Translations under genes and position numbers: made by a program | In this document: positions 25,420 through 34,348 of the stretch, piece by piece | Layout of the letters: each line of letters opens with the position of its first letter | How positions within the stretch are numbered: the stretch's first letter is position 1 | Source of the DNA: Actinacidiphila epipremni | GTDB taxonomy: Bacteria > Actinomycetota > Actinomycetes > Streptomycetales > Streptomycetaceae | DNA length: 64,000 nucleotides | Assembly: GCF_012034175.1 (NCBI RefSeq) | Contig: NZ_JAATEJ010000004.1 | Coordinates: forward strand, 1 to 64,000 | Direction of reading: 5' to 3' | The notes under the pieces: generated by a model | What the model was told of the DNA's origin: nothing | Database searches by the model: none | What the model saw: the letters and a program-made list of their open reading frames with translations, nothing else

Positions 25420-27933
25420 TCAGCGGAGCGCAAGCGCTCCTACCCCACCGGTCTCACGCTCATCCGCCGGCACCAGAAGGCACAGCAGCGAGCACGCCAC
25501 CGCCGACGACGGCTCCGTCGTCGAATACGCCGTGCCGTGCGGCGAGTTGGCGGGCAAGTAGCTCGCCGACGCCGTGTTCTTCAGCGGCAGCGCCAAGAGC
25601 AGCGAGTCGCAGTAGACCTGCCTGCTGCTGCCCGCCGTGAGCGTGAAGGTCCCGGCGGCCGACGAACACGCCCCGACCGCCGGGTCGTTGACGGTGACCT
25701 GCGTCGCGTCCACCGGCCCCGCGTCGGTGACGGTGATCCGCCAGTGCGCCGTACCGAGCAGCCCGAGCAGCCCGACCGGGCTGGACTTGACCCAGGGCCC
25801 GGGGCCGCCCGGCGTGCAGTCCCGGGGCGCGGCCGACCCGCAGATCTCCTTGACCGCCGTGACGTGCGGCAGGCACGCCGCCCCCGGCGCGACCGGCACG
25901 GTCACGGTGTTGGACGTCAGCGCGCCCGACGCGTCCGTGCCGCTCGCGGTGTCGGTCACCTGGCTGGTGGCGCAGTCCGTGCCGACGACCGTCCGCAGGC
26001 ATATCTGCGGTGCGTCGCCCTGGAAGGCGACGGTCAGGGCCGGCCGCCGCCCGCCCCCGAAGTCGCTCGCGTCGGTGAGGCTCAACCGCACGGTCACCGT
26101 GATCGACGGATGCGCCGTCACCGAGATCCCGGACAGGTCCACCGTGCCGTCCGTGCCGAGCACGGGAGTTGCGAGGACCGTGCCGGCGGGGTCGGTCACC
26201 ACCACGCTGGTCGCCGCCGGGTCGGCGTGCGCGAGGTCCAGGCCGGTCAGCCGCGCCTGCGTGTACGCGGCGGCGTGCCCGGTGCCGCCGCAGGAGAAGT
26301 CCGCGGGCGTGAGGGTGACCGAGGCGCCGGTGCGCAGGCAGGGGGAGTTGCCGGTCGCCGGGTCCATCGAGAAGAGGATGCCCGCGTCGCCGAGCCCGTA
26401 CAGGCAGCGGGTGGTGGCGTCGTACGCGTAGCCGTAGTCGCGGGTGACCCCGCCGTTGACGGCGGGGTGCTGGGCGATCGTCGGGAATCCGGCGCAGGGC
26501 GCGGCGTGCGTCCAGCTGTAGCAGACGGTGCCGCCGGCGAGCGTGCCGCCCCACGCGCCGAAGTAACTGCGGTTGTCACCGCCCGCATTGACGACCTCGG
26601 GGTTGAACACCAGCGCCCCGGCGGGCAGTGAACCGAGCCCGGTGGCCGGCGCGGCGAGCGGCTCACCGTCCAGCGTGTAGCAACTGGTCACCGGTGCGCC
26701 GCCGGTGGTGTTCGCGGTGCACACGCCCTGCGGCTGCCCGGCCGTGTCGTAGGCCACGAACGCGCTGTACGTGTACGCGCCCGGGCCCGGTGCCGCCGGG
26801 TGCGGGGTGTCCCAGCCGGCGCAGGTCCCGCCGGTCGCGGGGTCGTAGCAGCCGAGCGCGGTGACGGCGGCGCCGTTCTGCGGCGAGGACGAGGCGTAGA
26901 CCCGGCCGTCCGCGACGGCCAGCGCGCCCTGGTAGAGCGAGTATGTCGCGCCCGGGGCGTCGTGGTTGGGCGGGACGATCGCGGCGAAGGGCTGGCCGGT
27001 GCAGGGGCTGTGCGAGGCCATGTCCATGCACAGCACCTCACCCGTGCCGGCCACGCCGTAGACCTTGCCGCCTACCGTCACCACACCGGCCAGTCCGTTG
27101 GCGGCACTTGGCGACCCGGTGGACGACTCCAGCGCCACATAACCGCAGTTGGCGCGGGCGCCGAGGTCGAGGCAGCCGACGCCGACCGAACCGGCCGCGA
27201 CCGCCGGGTAGTAGACGACGCCGGGCCGGGACGGGTCGGTGACGTACTGCGGGGTGAGGGTGGTGAAGACGTCGCCGGTGCTGCCCGAACCGAGCGGCCC
27301 GGCCGTGGTGTTGAGCGGGCGCGGCCAAGGGCCGCCCGGGCAGGGCTGGTTGGTGGACAGGTCGTTGCAGACCAGCGTCGGATCGGCGGGGCCGGTGTGG
27401 TGGTAGATGTTCCACGCCTCGACGTCGCCGGAGGGCGCGCGGAAGAGGATCGGCGTGAAGCCGTCGCCGCCGGTGGCGCGGGCCGCTGCCTGTACGGGAG
27501 GCAGCAGGTCGCCGCTCAGGGACGTGCCGGTGGCGCTCGCGGTCTGCTGCACGGCCCGGACGACGGAGGTCGCGGCGCCCTGGTCGGTGCCGGCGAAGGT
27601 GCTGCCGCCGGTGGACCAGCCGGGCGTCCAGCCGGGCGGCACCCGGAGCGAGCCGGGGACGTAGGTCTGGCCGGCGCCGATGGGGTCGGTGACGGTCGCG
27701 GGCGCGGCCGGGTCGGCGCCGCCCGTGCTTCCGCCCGACGTGTGCGCGGGAGCAGTGCCCTGCGCGGCGGCCGGCACCGGCGAACCGGCCGCGGTCGTGG
27801 TCGCGCTCGTGCTCGCGACAAGAGCCGCGGAAATCACCGCCGCCGCGACGACCACCGAATGGCGCCGCCGGCTCCGGATCGCGGAACACGCCACCGGCGG
27901 CGACGCGGAAAGGGAACGTAAAAGCCGGAGCAT
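25420..27933 (-). CDS. Large secreted surface protein with early TTA codon
   Basis: 837 residues, not recognised. The signal peptide spans ~20-45 (RRHSVVVAAAVISAALVAS). The ectodomain is cysteine-rich (over 20 Cys, e.g. LVCNDLSTNQPCPGGPW, VLCMDMASHSPCTGQPF) with repeating beta strands suggestive of a propeller (residues ~130-500). Immunoglobulin-like domains follow (HWRITVTDAGPVDATQVTV). No sortase signal is evident. Codon 5 is TTA (27921-27919), so translation should depend on bldA tRNA, consistent with a role late in development. The ATG at 27933 follows GGAGGAGG; an earlier ATG at 27963 lacks such a site. Confidence 0.65.
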   Translation of the reverse strand: MLRLLRSLSASPPVACSAIRSRRRHSVVVAAAVISAALVASTSATTTAAGSPVPAAAQGTAPAHTSGGSTGGADPAAPATVTDPIGAGQTYVPGSLRVPPGWTPGWSTGGSTFAGTDQGAATSVVRAVQQTASATGTSLSGDLLPPVQAAARATGGDGFTPILFRAPSGDVEAWNIYHHTGPADPTLVCNDLSTNQPCPGGPWPRPLNTTAGPLGSGSTGDVFTTLTPQYVTDPSRPGVVYYPAVAAGSVGVGCLDLGARANCGYVALESSTGSPSAANGLAGVVTVGGKVYGVAGTGEVLCMDMASHSPCTGQPFAAIVPPNHDAPGATYSLYQGALAVADGRVYASSSPQNGAAVTALGCYDPATGGTCAGWDTPHPAAPGPGAYTYSAFVAYDTAGQPQGVCTANTTGGAPVTSCYTLDGEPLAAPATGLGSLPAGALVFNPEVVNAGGDNRSYFGAWGGTLAGGTVCYSWTHAAPCAGFPTIAQHPAVNGGVTRDYGYAYDATTRCLYGLGDAGILFSMDPATGNSPCLRTGASVTLTPADFSCGGTGHAAAYTQARLTGLDLAHADPAATSVVVTDPAGTVLATPVLGTDGTVDLSGISVTAHPSITVTVRLSLTDASDFGGGRRPALTVAFQGDAPQICLRTVVGTDCATSQVTDTASGTDASGALTSNTVTVPVAPGAACLPHVTAVKEICGSAAPRDCTPGGPGPWVKSSPVGLLGLLGTAHWRITVTDAGPVDATQVTVNDPAVGACSSAAGTFTLTAGSSRQVYCDSLLLALPLKNTASASYLPANSPHGTAYSTTEPSSAVACSLLCLLVPADERETGGVGALALR

Positions 27934-28488
27934 CGGTGTCCCTGCCTCCTCCTCGGTGCGCACGGGCGCCGTCCCGGCCCGCGCGCGAACACGGTAGGGC
28001 AGGTGAGAGGCCCTGGGTCACTCGAAAGAAGCAAAGGGAAGGGGCGGTGAAAGCTATTCTCCGGGTACTTTCGAAAGGCACCGGAAGGCACCGCTCCGGC
28101 GACCGCTTTCCGACCGCATCCGCCCGCGGGAAACGCGCGGGAGCCGGGGCGTACGACCCGCGTACGGGAAAGCCATTGCGTGCTTCGCCCGCGTGTGTGG
28201 CCGCCGAAATCACGCCCCCGCTTCCGGACCGCTTCCGGACCCCTTCCCGACCGCCTCCGGCCGCCGACCCAAGTCGCCCCCGCTCGCACCGAAACGGCGG
28301 CCGGGGGCGTACCGCATTACGCCGGCGCGGCCTCAGTCGTACCGCCGAACGGTTGAACCCGACCCGCCATTGGAGTGAAACGCGGAGAGTGCAGCACGAG
28401 TACCGGTCTGCGCGGGCACACGGTGGGCATAGGGCGGGTGACCTGCCGGAACAGTGCGGAGGACACCTGCCGAAGCGGGAGGTGAGCC
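27934..28488. other. Intergenic region between divergent genes
   Basis: 555 bases without a supported gene. It separates the large surface protein (minus) from the small membrane protein (plus) and must hold both promoters. I see no clear -35/-10 pair or repeat. Confidence 0.6.
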
Positions 28489-28620
28489 GTGATCACCAAT
28501 GGGTTGTGGCGGACCGTGCAACGGGCCATCGAGGCTCCCGAGTTGACGATCCGGTTGATTGCCATTCTGGTCACCATGGGGACATGCGCGGCGGTATTCG
28601 CCTGGCTCTGGAGAGCCTGA
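28489..28620 (+). CDS. 43-residue single-pass membrane protein
   Basis: A small ORF starting at GTG 28489 with GGGAGGTG directly upstream. It encodes an amphipathic start (NGLWRTVQRAIEAPEL) and one hydrophobic helix (TIRLIAILVTMGTCAAVFAW) with a short basic end. The combination of a good ribosome site and a complete membrane helix argues that it is real. The function is unknown. Confidence 0.55.
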   Translation: MITNGLWRTVQRAIEAPELTIRLIAILVTMGTCAAVFAWLWRA

Positions 28621-28676
28621 CCCCCGCGCCCGTGCCCACACCCGCCGCGGTCCGGCCCGTCCGGCCCGCGGCGGGT

Positions 28677-28695
28677 CGTCCACAGCCTGTGGACG
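28677..28695. other. 19-bp perfect palindrome CGTCCACAG-C-CTGTGGACG
   Basis: Two 9-bp arms around a single C. Each arm contains TCCACA, the core of the actinobacterial DnaA box. The 15-bp core TCCACAGCCTGTGGA recurs at 42569-42583. It lies 132 nt upstream of the DUF4240 gene. Confidence 0.6.
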
Positions 28696-28826
28696 GTCGT
28701 CCCGGGGCGCGCCACCCGGCGCGCCGCACGCCGGGACCGGGGCCGCGGACCTTCGGTCCACGAGCCCAACTGCCCTGCCCCACAACGAAATTGGAGCCGT
28801 CAGGCGCCCCTGGCATAGTCAGCCCC

Positions 28827-29558
28827 ATGCTCATGGACACCGACCCCTTCTGGATCCTCATCGAGGGCTCCGGGCGGCACGGGTTCGGGGGCGACACGCG
28901 CGACAGCCGGCTGCGCGACACCCTCGCCGGCCGGCCCGGCTGCGACATCGTCCGCTTCCAGGCGTGCCTGGACGCCCTCACCGACCAGGCGCTGACCTGG
29001 GACCTGTGGGCGGCGGCCGACCGGATCTTCGGCGGCTGGTGCCCCGACGACGCCTTCCGCTCCTTCCAGCACTGGATGATGGGCCTGGGGCGGGCCGTCT
29101 TCGAGGCCGCCGTCAACGACCCGGACGTCCTCGGCTACGCCCCCGAGGTGCTGCGGCTGGCCGGCTGCCCGAGGGCGCAGTGGACCGCCGAGGACGCGCC
29201 CGGCTGGCCGACCCTCGACACGATCGGCCTTCAGGCGTACGAGCTCGCCACCGGCCCCTCCGACGACTTCGGCGACGCCTTCTACGCCGCCGTACGCGCC
29301 GCCCGCCGCGCCATGGCCTGCACGCGGCAGCCCGCCCCCGCCGCGGGCGGCACCGGCCCCTCCGGCCGCCGCTGGTCGGCCGGCGACGAGGCCGAGGCCG
29401 CCCGCCGCCTCCCGCGGCTGAGCGTCCTGTTCCCCCTGGACGTCCCCTTGGGCGTCCCCCTCGACGCCCCTCCCGGCGTCGTCCCGCCCGGACCCCGCGC
29501 CGAGCCGTACCCGCACGGGCGGCCGGACGGCGGGACCGGCGCCGTCAGACCCCGTTGA
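28827..29558 (+). CDS. DUF4240 domain protein
   Basis: 243 residues. The first ~170 residues match the DUF4240 pattern: DPFWILIEGSG near the start, LTWDLWAAADRIFGGWCPDD, FRSFQHWMMGLGRAVFEAAV. The function is unknown. The C-terminal ~70 residues are Pro/Gly-rich and poorly conserved. ATG 28827 or ATG 28833 could start it; neither has a strong ribosome site. Its end overlaps the convergent amidase gene by 14 nt. Confidence 0.75.
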   Translation: MLMDTDPFWILIEGSGRHGFGGDTRDSRLRDTLAGRPGCDIVRFQACLDALTDQALTWDLWAAADRIFGGWCPDDAFRSFQHWMMGLGRAVFEAAVNDPDVLGYAPEVLRLAGCPRAQWTAEDAPGWPTLDTIGLQAYELATGPSDDFGDAFYAAVRAARRAMACTRQPAPAAGGTGPSGRRWSAGDEAEAARRLPRLSVLFPLDVPLGVPLDAPPGVVPPGPRAEPYPHGRPDGGTGAVRPR

Positions 29559-30267
29559 CCAGCCGGATGTAGCGCACCCAGTCCCAGTTCGGCCCCGGGT
29601 CGGTGTGGTCGGTGCCGGGCACCTGGTAGTGGCCGATGATGTGGGCGCGGTCCTTCGGGATCCCGTACTTGTCGCAGATCGACGCCGTCAGCGCCGCCGA
29701 GGCGTGGTACATCGCGGTGGTGAAGTACGACGGCTGGTCGACCCAGCCCTCGTGCTCGATGCCGATGCTGCGGGTGTTGTAGTCCCAGTTCCCCGCGTGC
29801 CAGGCGATGTCGTGCTCGCGCACGCACTGGTCGATCGCGCCGTCCGCGGACCGCACGACGTAGTGCGCGGCGGCGGCGTGCGCCGGGTCCTGGAAGAGCT
29901 TGATGGTGTCGCTGAAGGTCTCCTGGGTGACGTGGATGACGACCAGCTGGACGGGGTAGCTGGTGGGGCGGTTGGACGCGGTGTAGTTGCCGGTGCTGGC
30001 CGGCGCCCAGGTCGCCGACGGGTAGTCGACGGCGGAGGCCGCCGGGGCGGCGTGCGGCCCGGCGTGCGGGGACGTGTGCCCTCCGGCGTACGGGCCTGCG
30101 TGCGGTCCGGCGTGCGGGCCTGCGGGCCGTACCCGGCCGGCGGCGGCATGTGCGGCGCCGGCGGACCAGAGGTCGGCGGCCAGGCCCGCGGTGGCGGCGG
30201 CGCCGAGGCCGAGGCCGCCGCGCAGCAGCGAACGGCGGCTGGGCGCCGCGGAGTCGGGGCGATGCAT
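29545..30267 (-). CDS. Tat-exported N-acetylmuramoyl-L-alanine amidase (Amidase_2)
   Basis: 240 residues. It cleaves the muramoyl-alanine bond in peptidoglycan. The N-terminus has a twin-arginine signal (SRRSLLRGGLGLGAAATAG). A His/Gly/Pro linker with repeated AGPHAGPHAGPYAGGH follows, then the zinc amidase domain with YPVQLVVIHVTQETF, HAAAAHYVVRSADGAIDQ, SIGIEHEGW and IIGHYQVPGTDHTDPGPNWD. The ATG at 30267 has GGGAG 5 nt upstream; an ATG 20 nt earlier is less likely. Confidence 0.88.
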   Translation of the reverse strand: MHRPDSAAPSRRSLLRGGLGLGAAATAGLAADLWSAGAAHAAAGRVRPAGPHAGPHAGPYAGGHTSPHAGPHAAPAASAVDYPSATWAPASTGNYTASNRPTSYPVQLVVIHVTQETFSDTIKLFQDPAHAAAAHYVVRSADGAIDQCVREHDIAWHAGNWDYNTRSIGIEHEGWVDQPSYFTTAMYHASAALTASICDKYGIPKDRAHIIGHYQVPGTDHTDPGPNWDWVRYIRLVNGV

Positions 30268-30664
30268 CGGGGCTCCCTGAAGCGTCATGGTGTGGACGAG
30301 TGCATGACAAAGACATCGGGCCCGCCCATCGTGCGGCCCGTGCCCCCGGCGTGCCAAGCGGTTCGCGCATTGGCACAGGTTCAGACCACTGGCACCTCAC
30401 CGGCCGGGTGGCCGGCCGGGCGGTGCCGTGGCCGCGGATATCAGCCGCCCGTGCGCGCTCCCGGGGCCGCCCCGGCGTACTCCCGTCGCCATGCCCCGCG
30501 CCCCTCTGCTTCCGCTCGCCGTCGCCGGCTCACCACCCGTAGCCATGCCTCCCCTTTTCGGTAACAACTGACACACGCTCACGTCACCGCCCGGCCACGC
30601 CGCTTGTCCGGTTCGTCCCGTCAAGTCATACCCTGCCCGTTTGCTTCCCACCCCGAACTCTCCC
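30268..30664. other. Intergenic region, no gene seen
   Basis: About 400 bases between the divergent amidase and the riboswitch-controlled peptidase. No gene or repeat is supported. It must hold the amidase promoter, which I cannot pick out. Confidence 0.6.
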
Positions 30665-30671
30665 GTTCGGC

Positions 30672-30700
30672 TTGGAAAACCTCCCCGGCTCTATTAACGT
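30672..30700 (+). promoter_or_regulatory. Vegetative-type promoter for the riboswitch-peptidase unit
   Basis: TTGGAA at 30672-30677, 17 nt, then TAACGT at 30695-30700. The expected transcription start is near 30707, just before the riboswitch. Confidence 0.55.
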
Positions 30701-30719
30701 TCGATAACGCAGCGCGGTC

Positions 30720-30896
30720 GTCACTGCCGCCGACAGGCGGCACCGTGCGCTTGCCGAATCCCGTCCGCGGGAACCGGGGACCCGCCCTTCCGTCACCCAC
30801 GGAAGGGGTCCAATGGGGTGAATCGGGGGGCCGAAAGGCAACCCGTAGGAGACCTTCCTGCTCCGAACCCGTCAGCTAACCCGGTAGGCGAGAAGG
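30720..30896 (+). ncRNA. Cyclic-di-AMP riboswitch (ydaO-yuaA class)
   Basis: The leader contains the conserved ydaO elements in order: GCCGAATCCCGTC, GGGAACCGGGGACCC, GGGGTGAATCGG, a short variable hairpin, GGAGACCTTCC, then CCGAACCCGTCAGCTAACCC and GGTAGGCG. In Streptomyces this class sits before cell-wall hydrolases (Rpf, NlpC/P60, M23) and turns expression off when c-di-AMP is high. The boundaries are approximate. Confidence 0.9.
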
Positions 30897-30916
30897 AAGG
30901 AAAGGAGTGCGCCCCC

Positions 30917-32047
30917 GTGGCGTCCAACCAGCCTGCCTACGCCCCTACTCCGGTGGCCGAGCCGACCGGGCAGTGGTCCTTCGGGGAGCCGGACGCGGCC
31001 CTCGTCCTCGACGGCGACCCCGCGGGCGCCGCACCCCGCATCCAGCGCCTTCCCCGCCAGCGCACCGGCCTGCCCGGCCTCGGCGGCGCGGCCGTCGGCT
31101 CCACCGTGCTCGGCATCGCGGCGATGGCCGCGGTCGGCGCCGGCGGGGTCGCCGCGGCGGCCGAGGCGCCCGCCGCCACGCCGATAACCGTCGCGGACAC
31201 CCCGCTCGCCCCCGAGCCGCTGCCGGCCGCCGCGCCCCGGCCCGCGCAGGCCACGACGGCCGCGACGGGCACGCTCACCGCCCCGGCCGCCACCGCCGCC
31301 GCGACGCTCACCGCGCCGGCCCCCGCGCCCGCCGAGGCCGAACCCGGGCCCGCGCCCGCCGCCGAGCCGGCGCCCGCCGGCACCGAGCCCGCCGCGGCCC
31401 CGGCTGCCCCGGCCGCCCCCGCCGCCAGCCCCGGCGACGTGCTCTGCCACCGCATCATCGCCCAGGTCACCCGGCAGCGTGAGGCCGCCGAGCAGGCCAA
31501 GCGCGACGCCGCCGCCGCGCTCGCGGCGAAGGAGGCCGCGGCCCGCAAGGTCCGCGAGCAGGCCGCCGCCGCCAAGGCCGAAGCCGAGGCGAAGGCCAAG
31601 GCCGCCGCCGAAGCCGCCGCCCAGGCCGAGGCGGAGCGGCTGACCCACCTCGCCGCCTCCTACGTACGGCCGATGGCCTCGTACACCCTGACCACCGCCT
31701 TCGGCGAGTCCGGCAACATGTGGGCCACCCACACCGGCCAGGACTTCGCCGCGCCCACCGGCACCCCGGTCCACGCCGTCCACACCGGCACGGTCACCTC
31801 GGCCGGCTGGGCGGGCTCGTACGGCTACCGCGTCGTGCTCACCCTCGACGACGGCACCGAGCTCTGGTACTGCCACCTTTCCACGATGGTCGCCACGTCC
31901 GGTAAGGTCACCACTGGCGACACGATCGGCAGGGTCGGAGCCACCGGCAACGCGCCGGACCCGCACCTGCACCTCGAAGTACGCCCCGACGGCGGTGCCC
32001 CGGTCGACCCGGTGCCGTGGCTGTACGGCCACGACGTCGCCGTCTGA
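30917..32047 (+). CDS. M23 family peptidoglycan endopeptidase
   Basis: 376 residues. A hydrophobic segment (GLGGAAVGSTVLGIAAMAAV) near residue 60 anchors or exports the protein. A long Ala/Pro-rich stalk and a charged coiled coil (REAAEQAKRDAAAALAAKEA) follow. The LytM/M23 domain is at ~255-370, with zinc ligands in THTGQDFAAPTGTPVHAV and PHLHLEVRP. It cuts cross-link peptides in peptidoglycan. The start is GTG 30917 with AAAGGAG upstream, directly after the c-di-AMP riboswitch, linking wall remodelling to that nucleotide. Confidence 0.88.
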   Translation: MASNQPAYAPTPVAEPTGQWSFGEPDAALVLDGDPAGAAPRIQRLPRQRTGLPGLGGAAVGSTVLGIAAMAAVGAGGVAAAAEAPAATPITVADTPLAPEPLPAAAPRPAQATTAATGTLTAPAATAAATLTAPAPAPAEAEPGPAPAAEPAPAGTEPAAAPAAPAAPAASPGDVLCHRIIAQVTRQREAAEQAKRDAAAALAAKEAAARKVREQAAAAKAEAEAKAKAAAEAAAQAEAERLTHLAASYVRPMASYTLTTAFGESGNMWATHTGQDFAAPTGTPVHAVHTGTVTSAGWAGSYGYRVVLTLDDGTELWYCHLSTMVATSGKVTTGDTIGRVGATGNAPDPHLHLEVRPDGGAPVDPVPWLYGHDVAV

Positions 32048-32214
32048 ACGCACCGCCCGCACGCACGTAGCGGACACGTCCGCTGCGCCCTAGGCTCTGA
32101 CGCACGCAAGGCTTTTCCGCACACCGGAGCGGGTTCCGATCCCGCCCCACGCACCGCCCAGCACCACACGGGCCGACCCCCGGGCGCAAGCCCGGCGGCC
32201 TCCACGGACCGCCG

Positions 32215-32250
32215 CGGCCCCGGCGTTCACCCCCCCCGACGCCGGGGCCG
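32215..32250. terminator. Bidirectional hairpin terminator
   Basis: CGGCCCCGGCGT (32215-32226) pairs perfectly with ACGCCGGGGCCG (32239-32250), a 12-bp stem with a C-rich loop between the convergent M23 peptidase and metallo-hydrolase genes. Confidence 0.75.
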
Positions 32251-32258
32251 TCGGCATG

Positions 32259-33293
32259 TCAGCCGCCGGCCGTGACGCTCCCCGCGGGCTCCCCGCTCTC
32301 CGGCGTGCTCTCCTCCGCGCTCTCCCGCGCCGCGAAACCGGCCGCGAAGCCCACCAGCGCCACCAGGTCCGCCCGGTCCTGCGCCCCGTCCAGCGCGCGG
32401 TACTCGACGGCCGCGAGGATCGCCATCCGCTCCGTCAGCCCCCACCGCGGATGCGGGTCCGCGGCGATCAGCTCGGCCGCCAGCACCGGCAGCGGCCGGC
32501 CCGCCGCGTGCCCGCGGTGGATCGCCTCGCGCAGGTCCAGCAGGTAGTCGGCGTAGACCCGCACCTCCTGCGGCGTCATCACCAGCCCGTGGCCCGGCAC
32601 GACGATCCGCGGCCCGCACGCCAGGATGCGCTCGCACGCCCGGTGCACCGACTCCAACGGCCCCGCCCAGTGCACCGGGTGGTCCTCGTGGAAGACCACG
32701 TCCCCCGCGCACACCACACCCTCCTCGGGGAGGTGCACGATGAGGTCGCCGGCCGTGTGCGCGGGCCCCACCTCGATCAGCCGCACCGCCGATCCGCCGA
32801 CGTCCAGGTCGAGTTCACCGCTGAACGTACGGGTCGGGTGGGTGGGCGAGGTGACGCCGAAGTCGCCGTAGCGCGCGAAGTGCCGCTTCATGTACGCCCC
32901 GAGGACCGTCGCCGGGTCCGCGGCGGCCACCAGCCCGGCCAGCACGGCAGGTTCCGGCTCCGCGCACAGGTGCTCGCCGTTGGCCTCGGTGGCGATGATC
33001 TCGGCGCCGGGGAAGAGGCCGTTGCCGTACGAATGGTCGCCGTTGCCATGGGTGTTGACGACCGTACGGACGACCGGGGCGCCCGGGAGCCCGGCGACCA
33101 GGTCCTGGAGATGCCGCGTCATGCCGGCGGTGTACGGGGTGTCGACCAGCAGCGCGGTGGCCGGGCCGTCCGTGCCGCGCCGCCCGGTCACCAGCACGCA
33201 GTTGGCCAGGCCCCACGTGGCGTGGCCGTCCGGGAGCCAGGCGTGGATGTTCGGTGTCAGCGCCCGCAGCTCGTGCGGCAGAGGGAAGTTCAT
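32259..33293 (-). CDS. MBL-fold metallo-hydrolase
   Basis: 344 residues. The metal site is NTHGNGDHSYGN, where the usual HxHxDH reads HxNxDH as in one common actinobacterial subgroup. The second ligands are GPAHTAGDLIVHLPEEGVVC with AGDVVF, and the last His is in VVPGHGLVMTP. The substrate is unknown. Its ATG at 33293 overlaps the upstream regulator's stop (ATGA). It is therefore the last gene of a three-gene coupled operon and probably the regulators' output or effector. Confidence 0.85.
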   Translation of the reverse strand: MNFPLPHELRALTPNIHAWLPDGHATWGLANCVLVTGRRGTDGPATALLVDTPYTAGMTRHLQDLVAGLPGAPVVRTVVNTHGNGDHSYGNGLFPGAEIIATEANGEHLCAEPEPAVLAGLVAAADPATVLGAYMKRHFARYGDFGVTSPTHPTRTFSGELDLDVGGSAVRLIEVGPAHTAGDLIVHLPEEGVVCAGDVVFHEDHPVHWAGPLESVHRACERILACGPRIVVPGHGLVMTPQEVRVYADYLLDLREAIHRGHAAGRPLPVLAAELIAADPHPRWGLTERMAILAAVEYRALDGAQDRADLVALVGFAAGFAARESAEESTPESGEPAGSVTAGG

Positions 33294-34348
33294 AGGGTCA
33301 CATTGTGCTGCCCGGCGGCACGTACCGGCTCCTGCGGGCCGTACGCGGGCCCACCCGTCCCGTACGCCCCGGCGCCCGCTCCCGGCCCGTACGCCCCCGT
33401 CCCCGGCCCGTGCGGGGCCTCCTGCGGGTCCACCGGGCCGTGCGCGGGCGCGGATATCGCCGGGCCGTGCTGCGGTTTGTCGCCCTGGTCGAACAGCACG
33501 AACATCAGCCGCCCGCCCGGCACCCCGAACGGGCCCGCGGTGCACAACGTCGCCCACCCCGGCCCCAGTTCGGCGTGCACCACCGGCAGCGCGTTCTCCG
33601 CCCGCGGCCCGATGTACTCCGCGGTCGGCGTCTGGAGATACCGCGCCACCACCGGGTCGCGCCCGGCGTCCGCGTGCAGCTGCGCCAGCGTCCGGTTGTG
33701 CGGGTGCGCCACGACCGCGGCCCGCAACTGCGGGACCAGGCGCGGCAGCCAGCTGCGCTCCCAGTCGCCGAGCGTCTCGCGCGCCTCGGGGTGCAGCAGC
33801 ATCCAGCGCATCGTGTTGCCCGGCACCTCGCGCCGCTTGAACAGCCGCGCGAAGGCCGCGTTGTAGGCCACCACGTCCCACGCGGCGTCGTTGACGTACG
33901 CCATCTCGCGCGAGCCGCGCAGCACCCGCTCCCACGGCCGCGGCACCGCCCGCCCCAGCTGCGGGTCCAGCCGGTAGGCGGGCGGCAGCCCCGTGGCGTA
34001 GAGGACCAGCGCCTCCCACTCGTGGTCGGACAGGTGCAGGATGCGTGCGATGGGCTCCAGCAGCTGCGTCTCGATCGCGGCGAGCCGGCCGCGCTCGACG
34101 TAGCCGTACTTGTGCTCCGGCCAGCCCAGCAGCCGCGTCATGTGCTCGTGCGTGAGCCCGGCGACCTTGCGACCGCGCGGGTCGGCGCGCGGGGCCAGGC
34201 CGAACTCCGCCGGGTCGACGCGTGCCCGGGCCCGGGCGAGCAGCGTCTGCATCGCCTCGCGGTCGCGCACTGCCCTCACGGCTCCCTTCCGCCCCGCCCC
34301 GACCTGCCGTGTGCGGTCGGCCCTGCCATGTGCGGCCGGGCCCGTCAC
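33290..34348 (-). CDS. XRE regulator with MmyB-like ligand-binding domain
   Basis: 352 residues. An XRE helix-turn-helix (VAGLTHEHMTRLLGWPEHKYGYVERGRLA) is given here by its ends: GLTHEHMTRLLGW and YGYVERGR. It is followed by the MmyB/PAS-like domain (YVNDAAWDVVAYNAAFARLF, NTMRWMLLHPEARETLGDWE, FDQGDKPQHG), which in relatives binds fatty-acid-like ligands. A Gly/Pro/Tyr tail ends the protein. The GTG at 34348 overlaps the upstream LuxR gene's stop (GTGA). A GTG at 34279 behind AAGGGAG is an alternative start. Confidence 0.82.
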   Translation of the reverse strand: MTGPAAHGRADRTRQVGAGRKGAVRAVRDREAMQTLLARARARVDPAEFGLAPRADPRGRKVAGLTHEHMTRLLGWPEHKYGYVERGRLAAIETQLLEPIARILHLSDHEWEALVLYATGLPPAYRLDPQLGRAVPRPWERVLRGSREMAYVNDAAWDVVAYNAAFARLFKRREVPGNTMRWMLLHPEARETLGDWERSWLPRLVPQLRAAVVAHPHNRTLAQLHADAGRDPVVARYLQTPTAEYIGPRAENALPVVHAELGPGWATLCTAGPFGVPGGRLMFVLFDQGDKPQHGPAISAPAHGPVDPQEAPHGPGTGAYGPGAGAGAYGTGGPAYGPQEPVRAAGQHNVTL

